From assembly GCA_000149265.1 (NCBI GenBank), contig CH003024.1:160462-224461 (forward strand): DNA of 64,000 nt. The letters are read 5' to 3'. The number at the start of each line of letters is the position of its first letter. Position 1 is the stretch's first letter. Shown here in pieces: positions 47,401 through 56,400 of this stretch. The translations under genes and the position numbers were made by a program. A model generated the notes under the pieces. The model had not been told where the DNA came from and made no database searches. It worked only from the letters and a program-made list of their open reading frames with translations. The DNA is from Ciona savignyi (lineage: Eukaryota > Chordata > Ascidiacea > Phlebobranchia > Cionidae).

Positions 47401-50400
47401 ACAGCCGTTAGAAACACAGGCGAAGACGGTGTATTATTTTACAAATGTTTTTTAGTTTAGTTTAGTTTATTTTTTGTTTCCACGATAAAAACACGAAGCA
47501 GGACCTTTGAAAAAAAGGCAAAACTACAGTCGTTAGAACACGTCTAAAAACCAATCAATTATCAAGTTTCGGTATAATTAGACGCTAAACCCACATAAAA
47601 AAATGTTTATAAAAAATTTACACTAAGCCTCGAAGAAAAGTGTGCGGTTTTACATTAAACTTAATCAAATTTGGATTATTTAGATCTGTGGTTTATTTTG
47701 AAAGATAGTTGCTATAAAATGCCATGGAAGTTTTACCACTAAATTGTTGATAAGCGATTTCTGTACATTTTGAACACTTTCATTAGATTGATATAAAGCT
47801 TGTACACAGCCGCAAAGTCGCCATTATGTTGTAGAAATGTCTTAGTATTTAACACACTACAATGACTCCGTTACCAGATTGCAAAAACTATCAATTTTGA
47901 CGATTGTCCATGTTACAGCATTGTGTTTTCCCACACTATGATATAAACATGATATCCTATTCTATTCCATCCAACTTACTGTTACGGCATGGGTTCGAGT
48001 TGCATGTTCTAGTTTGATTGCTCGCTCCTTGGCAATGGCCTGTTGAACCACGTCGATAGCAAACCCGATCGCGCACTTGGCGACCCGAACCACACGATCT
48101 CGAACACCCTTCCCATCTGAGCCACGAACCCCAAACCCCGGGGCAAGTGTTCCCAATGCACTGGGTGTGCTGCTTATTTTTCCCTCTACAACCGCCACCA
48201 TTTAGACAAGTACGGATCCTCTTTCTCCGACCTCGCCCGCACGAGAGGCTACAGCTCGACCAAGGCAACCAGGTACTCCAGGTCGAACATTCTTGAGTGT
48301 TACATTGTTCTTCCGCTTGATCGTTATATCTGACATCCAGATGGGAGACGCACTGTCGCATCCGGGATCGGATACCGGAGCCGCAAGAGCGAGAGCATCT
48401 CCCCCATGCATTCCAATTTCGGCAATCTAGGTAAGATTGATACAAGCTTTACCAAACCCTTTCCTGCATCTCAAATTCTTGTTATGCAATACATAGAAGA
48501 TTTGTTCTAAGTTGTCACTAGATCCATCCCCACCTCTACAGTTAGGTTTTATAGCTTAGTTGGTTGGGGGATCAACTTTAAACCAAAAGGGTGTCGGTTC
48601 TACACCCGCCAAAGAGTTGTTTGTTATCTCAGCCAAGGAACGTTGCAGACATCGACTTAAACCAGGTAAAACAGGAAAAATAACTCATTTTCACACACTC
48701 TACAATAGATTTAGTAGATCGACGAGTGTTCGAGGTAATCTGACGATTGCAAGTTTATACAGGTCCTTGCATTTTATCTACTCACGGGAATAAAACATTT
48801 ATCCCTGAACTGTAACTGGTGCCCACAGTTTAGTTAAATGTTACCTTGCGGTAGAAACAGATTTTAACAAAGTGTTAGATTATTTCAGGTTTATGCAACT
48901 GCCTGAAGATACATGCGACAGGCAAAAGTGGCTATAATCGCGATCTACCTAAGTATTTTATAGCAAAAAGCGCAAATTGACTTATAAAACACTTCTTCTG
49001 TGGTGCATTTTTATAGTTTAAAAAGAGTTAGTACACAGCCTTTGGTGTTGTTATTTTATTTAAAGCGATTATCGCCCAATCATGCAATGAAATTAATACA
49101 GTATGTTAACATGTAAAATGATGACGATGCAAGGCCGGTTCAACCGTTCGTTTAGATCAGTATCTTCTTGGGTAGTGAATCCATGCCTAACAGAGATTAG
49201 TTAAAACGAGCTTAGCGAGAGAGTGGTCACTGGTTCGAAACTCGCTAAACAGAAGGAAACCAACTTCTTCGCGGTTGCGACAATGTCCGGTACTTCATGG
49301 CACTTACACCACATCGGTTAGTATAGGTGATGAGCATGCTGGTTGCGCAATGAGCCCTTACTTACCAGGACAACGTTCTTGCGCGCAGGAACGGATTCGA
49401 ATACGGTGTCCTGGACAGTTTCCGACCTCGCATGTGCGAGTGGACTCGACAGCGGCACCACCGCACGTCACAGGGCAATCCGGCCAAGGCGACCAACTGC
49501 TCCAGATTGGACAAATAACTAGGAGAAATTATACTTGAATAATAAATAAGTAATGGAAATAGTGAGCGTTGTTAGAAATGGCGGAATCTATCGCACCAAC
49601 ACTGGTATAAACAACTAATTCTCTTGGTTATTTAAGTAGTCACAGAAACTCTCGCTATTTGTACAAATATTAATCATGCATTTCATTGTTTGTCTTTGAA
49701 TAAGAGGCTGGAATATGGTAATAGCGAAACAAATAAGCTGTATCTTCAATCAATGCAGGAGCTAAACTTTGCTAGCGTTTATCTAAACTACTTATTGAAA
49801 ATAGGCTACAAAAATATCTTAATACAAGGTCATATCCTTTTTAGTTTAAACTAAAATCATATTTTTAGGGGCCAAGTTACGAATCCATGATGGGCTCCTC
49901 ACTAAGATCTATTTTTATATCAAAATTGGCTTATGTATTGGTTGCGTTAACCATTCATCCACACGACAGTACAACATATATACACAGGATAGGATAAGAT
50001 AGAATATTCATGTTTATTCTCGTGAATGGAAAAACCAAGGGGGCTAACAAACGGGCAATCGTCAGATCGCCTCGTGCCTACCGTCGGGTTACCGAAGCTA
50101 TTGCAGTGTGCTGTATATGATAGACACGTTTATTTAATTTGGTACAACGCTGGGTTCAGACAATGTCCGTAAAACGCCTTGCCCAAGGAAACAAACGACA
50201 AGCTAGCGACCAGTTTCGTACCTGCAACCTTTCGATTGAAAGGCGAAGCACTAAACCGCCAGACTAACCGGCCTGGCCTAAACTCATACAGATTTTCAAA
50301 ACCACGACCTTACCCCTATTGCACTCTCGTGTTCTCCTTGTATCACCAGTGCAATCCACATCACGACCGTGGCACACTCTGGTGGAAGCTTCAACTCCTG

Positions 50401-53400
50401 TGGTACCGCAACTACTTGAACATCTGCTCCATGATGTCCAGTTTGTCCAAGTCGCGCAGAAATGCGTGTTGCATCGCTGGATATCGAATTTTAATTGTAA
50501 TCGTAAAATTGAATTGATAAGGTTATTTCATTAAAATTAGGATAGGATATTTATGTTTCTCCCCGTGAATGGGAAAACCAAGCGGGTTAACATACAGGCA
50601 AACGTCAGATCGCCTCGCGCCCACCGTCGGGTACATTTAAATAAGGCAATATTTGGGATTTTCTATTCGATGCGTTTTCTTGCTTGCGTTTAATGCACCC
50701 ATTCGCATTTTCCGGGGCAAGAAAGGGTAATACTGTTTTGCTTTGACGCTTTATAGTGCTTTGACGCCCAATTACACCAAATAAAAGACGTGAATGTGCA
50801 TTGAAATTATTGTGCGTATATTATAATACGCTATCGGCCTATAATATACGTGGTTATGGTTGTCGGCTATTTATATGCATGAGGGAAAAACGTGGTGAAA
50901 CGTGAGTTGGTGAGATCCAAATAATTGATATGTGTACAAGGAATTCCCCGTCGTACTAGATGTACTAATGGTCTCTGCGATAAGACACACTTTTCTTTTT
51001 CCCCAACTTTCGAACGGTCGGCGTTATAGAAAAGTTTATATATTTTTTTACAGGAATAAGTTTTCACTCCATGATAGACTCGTAAATATAAGACCGTCCA
51101 TATGGTACGATATATAACTCGTTTACGGCTACACGACCATTCCTAGGAAAAACTTATATTACAATATATGTAGCTAGGTATATCCCCTCTTACTCTGGTG
51201 GTTCTTGGTGTGGGAAGATTGCATCCGTTTTGTCCTGGTCTCCCGTTGATGCAAACAGCGAGGCGTATTTGGATGCCACCTCCGCACGACTGTGAGCATG
51301 GTTTCCAGCCGCTTACGTAACGCCACCCTGCCAGGTGCGAAAAAATATTTAACATTGTTACTTAGGCCTGGATACATGAATAGCACAAAACAGGCCGTTA
51401 GGTTGACAAATATTTAAGATTATACTTGTGAGTGGAAAAGGATGTTTTACCGGGTCTCATACTTTTTATTTTTGACACCCGGTTGTCATATTATTTCACT
51501 TTGCCCACAATCTGTTGAATTTTAACCCCGCACACCGAATACAAAAGTTACGTCTCTTTCCGGGGTAAGAAAACGCAAGAGGGAGTTATGACACAAGCAA
51601 TTGTCAGATTATCTCATGTCCACGCGTTATCGGCCTGTATTTTAGGTTGAAAACATTGTTAGGGTATTCGTTCTAATCAAACTACTGAGTTTAGTTAACT
51701 TTGGATACAAGAGTCCAAAGATACAAATGGCGTATTTAGTGATTTTTGACTAATCTTTCCACTAACCAACCATCTAACACGTTAAAAATAAGCTAACAAG
51801 CCGGAAAAATAGTAAAGGAACGTGGAAATCATACACAACACACTGTAATAGCTTCGGAAACCCGAAGGTAGGCGCGAGGTGATCTGACGATTGCCGGTGT
51901 GTTAATTAACCCCCTAGGTTTTCCCACTCGCGTGTATAAACATGAATATCCTCCTAACCTAACGTTATACTAACTTGGACAAGTTCTTTGATTGCAGCGG
52001 AAAATCTCTCGCGCGGCACCAAAACAGCCGTTGTTTCCCGGGTTGCCGTTGAAGCAAACTCGTGATCTGGATCTAGTTCCTCCGCCACAAGATACATCGC
52101 AACTTGACCAGCTACTCCACGGTCGCCATGCTAAATACGAAACATAGTATTAGCGGCCACGTCTAATTATACCGAAACTTGATAATTGAATGTTTTTTAG
52201 ACGTGTTCTAACGACTGTCGTTTTGTCGTTTTTTCCCGTTTTCCAATTTTTTTTCAAAGGTCCTGCTTCATGTTTTCATCGAACAAAAATAAACTAAACT
52301 AAATTAGTAAATTCAAAAACAAAAAATAAACTAAAGTAAACTAGTAAATTGGAGTTTTAAAATCTAGTTTGGAACATTATATATGTATAAGTTACTTTTT
52401 TAACCGTCCAATAGCGAACCCGATATAGGATCGTCAATAAGACCGATTTTAAGTAGAATTATCTATATGAATCGGCCGCGCTGATTATTTAGCCACACAA
52501 GCAATCCAATTTTTATTTTACATTGTAGACACATGAAATATAAAATGCATTCATGTTTTATCCACGTCAATGCGAAAGCGCATTACTTGGTCAATCATTA
52601 GATTACCCTGCGCCCACCGTCGGGTTTCGGGAGCTATTGCAGTGTGTTGTTCCACAGGAAGTGTGTATTAGACTTGTTTAATACAGTCTTGTTAATGATC
52701 TTATAAAATAGGCCTTTCTTAATCCACAAAAATAGAAACATAATTTCCTGTCTTACATGGTGGTCTTGCCCCACATGACTGATCATGTCTTATGCTCAGT
52801 GAAGTTGTAGCTCCTATCCAGTTTTCGTACGATTCGATGGCGGTAAATACAGCGTAGCTGTCACCGCCAACGCATATATCTCCGTATGACATAATTCCAG
52901 CCACGTACCAGTCGCAGGAGGCACAGCGCTGGCATACAAGCGGCCCGCCTGACTCGGCTAAAACAGATTCATCGGTTACGAGATATATTTAGAACACCAC
53001 TAAACAGAGGGCAAGGTTTCAGGAGGGAAAAAGTACAAGAAAATAGGAGAAAAACTTACCACCGCACTTATCCGAACCGAGGCCGAAACATTTTAGTATA
53101 AGGTGTTATCCTTATTACGATTTAATCGTTAATTGAATTAACCATATTGAAGAAAAACATTGGTCACTATTTTCTTTCCCAACATACCTACACTCAAAAA
53201 TATTTTAAATTTCAAAGCTAAATCGCACTAGTAAGAGTCTTTTTTATTGGGTTGAATAGATGAAAACATTGTTGGGGTATATGTTCCAAATAAACTACTA
53301 ATTGTAAGGACATAAATGGCGTATTTAAGGCTGATTTCGAAGACCCTTTCGACTAACCATCCTACACATTACCAACAAGCTGAAGTTGGATAGATAGCTA

Positions 53401-56400
53401 TGGTATGGTTTTGTTTAAAAAAACATTTTTTACCAGGACAAGATCCGATCTGTTGAGTGGTAAACTTGGCGCATATCATATTGCTGTCCATGTTATGATA
53501 AGTTTGCAAGTTTTGCTGACATTCCTCCCTCTGGGAAATGGTCATTGATATGTCCTTTCTCTGTCGAACAAGTGTTCCACCTACAACTGCAACAAAATAA
53601 AAAGATTTAACCCACTGAAATATATGGGTGGGATAATCACCATGTTTATCGAAGGCATTGAGAATAGAGAAAAGTTGAAATATTCCTATTCGGCATAACA
53701 CCCACTGTCGGGTTGACAGAGCTATTCTGGTGTGCTGGGTACCAATAAAGTTTTACTTTATTAATTAAGCTACCTTGGGCTATTCATCCAACGGGTTCCA
53801 ACGAGTGTTAAAGCGTCGGACTGTGTAAGACAGGAGGATGCCAATAAGCCGCCGGTGGAGAAATTAAATACTCCTATCACGAAGTATATCCCGACTAGAC
53901 TGGTGGTTTAGTTCAACGCTATTCGATCAAAATGTTTTAGGTTCGATACTTGGCGCTTGTTAGTCGGTTGTGTTCTTGGGCAAGACACTTAACGGACATT
54001 GCCTGAACCCAGTGGATTAATGGGTTCCACTAAATAGAAGGAACGTATGAATCATATACAACACGGGGATAAACATGTATATCCTATTCTATCCTCCCAT
54101 GATATCTCCTAATCTCAGTCTAGTTATCATTGCTAGTTTAGTGCGTTTGAACATGACACACGGATTGCTTTAGTTTTTTTTGTTAACCATTTATAGACTG
54201 AGATAAAAACTGTTAATTGCTTAAAACCTGGTTTCAACGTTATACGTGATGTGGTTGTCAACCAGTTAGTGTTAAACATGGTTCTTGTTGTTACAAATTT
54301 AAAGTACATGAAAGCCCATTTCTTGATTGTGCTTACTGATTGTTTATATTATTTCATGCTGTTTGATACCCTAGAAGTCGGCAAATGATTGGAAGTGGCT
54401 AAGAAGAGAGCGCTTGTGTGGCAAAAGCGCCGACGTTAGTATACTCTGAAACGGTTGATGTATGAGCGGTAAGTCCATGGGTAATTGATACAAATAAACA
54501 GGATTGCGCATATAGTGTAACTCACGTTCTGTTTCGTATCCCACTAAAAAGCATTTCGAACCCTGCGGTGGAAATTCCCCGGAAGGAAGACAAATAGGAG
54601 CTGCGTAATGACTTCTTTCAATCGGTCGTTCCAAATGACCCAACGCGATATCATAATGAGGAAAAGTGTAGCTGGTATGCCTGATTACCTACGAGATTGC
54701 ATTAAATGTAAAATAATTTAAATTTTTGGAAAACAGTTTAATGTAATAAGTCGACGCAATGGTGGCTATGTGTAAAGCTTATCATTAATGATCAGAACCA
54801 ATATTACTGTATTTATTTATAAATATTAAGTTCCTTGGCCGTTGTTTTATGTGAGGATTTTTTTGCATGAGCTAGTTACCTCTTCAAGATGAATATCACT
54901 ACGTGTAAAGTTTCTTTCACCAGGAGTGGTTACGCGCATGCCAAAAGTCGCTGTCAAAGCTTGCCTTGATTTCCATCCACTGTGAAAATAACAAAGTAAA
55001 AATAAAGGGGTAAAAATCAAGGAAACTCGTAAAGGCTGGTTTAATTCAGCTAATTTGAGTTACTACCAAATGGAATATTGGCTTGAACATATCCAAATTT
55101 AAACTGTTTCTTTGGCCAAACGTATACAATTTTGAGGGTATCCAAATTTAAACGGGGAAAACTAAAAGGAGGAAAAACGGGAAGGCGGGACGGAGAGAAA
55201 CTGCACACTAAAATAAAGATTATGATATAAGAGTTAGTTTTAAATATGGGGTTAGAAATAGGTTTAGTTCTGGGGTTGATATTAGTGTTCATGGCAGTGA
55301 TAAAATTATTTTCCATAGTTTTGGTTAGCAGTTTTCCTCCTTCCCTTCTTCCCACCATTTAAACTGTTTCTGTGTCCAATTTTAGAACAATAACACGTCG
55401 GAAGTAAACTGCGGTTGCGTAAGCATTAGTATGTTTATATTCACGTTTTATTTCTCTCCGACATTTTTCTAATCCATTAGACAAACATATTACTTATACC
55501 ATTTTTATTTTCTGCTTAAAACAAGTGGAGATGAGGGATTAACTCAAACAGAACACACAGCATTGTTTGAATGTGATACCATGGGTTGCATAAGAAGTAG
55601 CGGGACTTCTATGGCCTATATTCCTGTACTGTATATTAAACCATACAATACAGTAGTATTTTGGTCCATACTATTGTTGTGTATGGTTTGTATATAAATG
55701 CTCATACCTGAAACAATGTGCTGATGCTATTATCCAATCCGAAGAGATAAGCACGCCAACGCACACTCTCTTTCCGATACGCAAGTATACCTATCAGCAT
55801 ATTTTTAAATATTTCAATTTATTCAAATTATAATTCTAATTAGTTCCATTCAAAACAACAAATGGATTATTGAGGACTAAACACTGCTGCCTTCGATAGA
55901 ACTATTACTGTATAAAGATTATCTTTATCACTGGGCACAAACATGGCATTTACGGGCAACTCATGCTTTTCACGAGATGAAAAAACGAAGGTGTCCAGAC
56001 AGCATTCAGGTGCAATGTTGGTACACTTTTTATTTTGTACCATTTGTTGTTGTTTTTTTTCGCTCAACCAACAAGGGGCCTGTGAACAAACCAGTGCATA
56101 TACCGACTTATATGCAAAAACGGTCGTGTTGACGAGCCTATCAGGAGCTCTACTGGCCAATTGGTTAACGCTACTGACACACATACCAATTCTATATAAA
56201 AAAACGGTATTAGGGACGAGCCCATATTGGGTTCGAAGCTTCATCCATAGGTTTTCCCGAGACACAAGCGACCACAGAATACGCGTACAACATGGTCAAA
56301 ATACATGATACGGAATATAGCTATTGAAGATACACGCCAATACATGATTACAGAATCATCGAGTTAACCTACCGCCCACGGCCACTGGGTGATGATGACG

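Noticed and set aside
48545-48620. tRNA gene-like sequence with A and B boxes (TAGCTTAGTTGG, GGTTCTACACC)
   Set aside because: Acceptor and T stems do not pair well, so a real tRNA is unlikely; probably another decayed SINE head.
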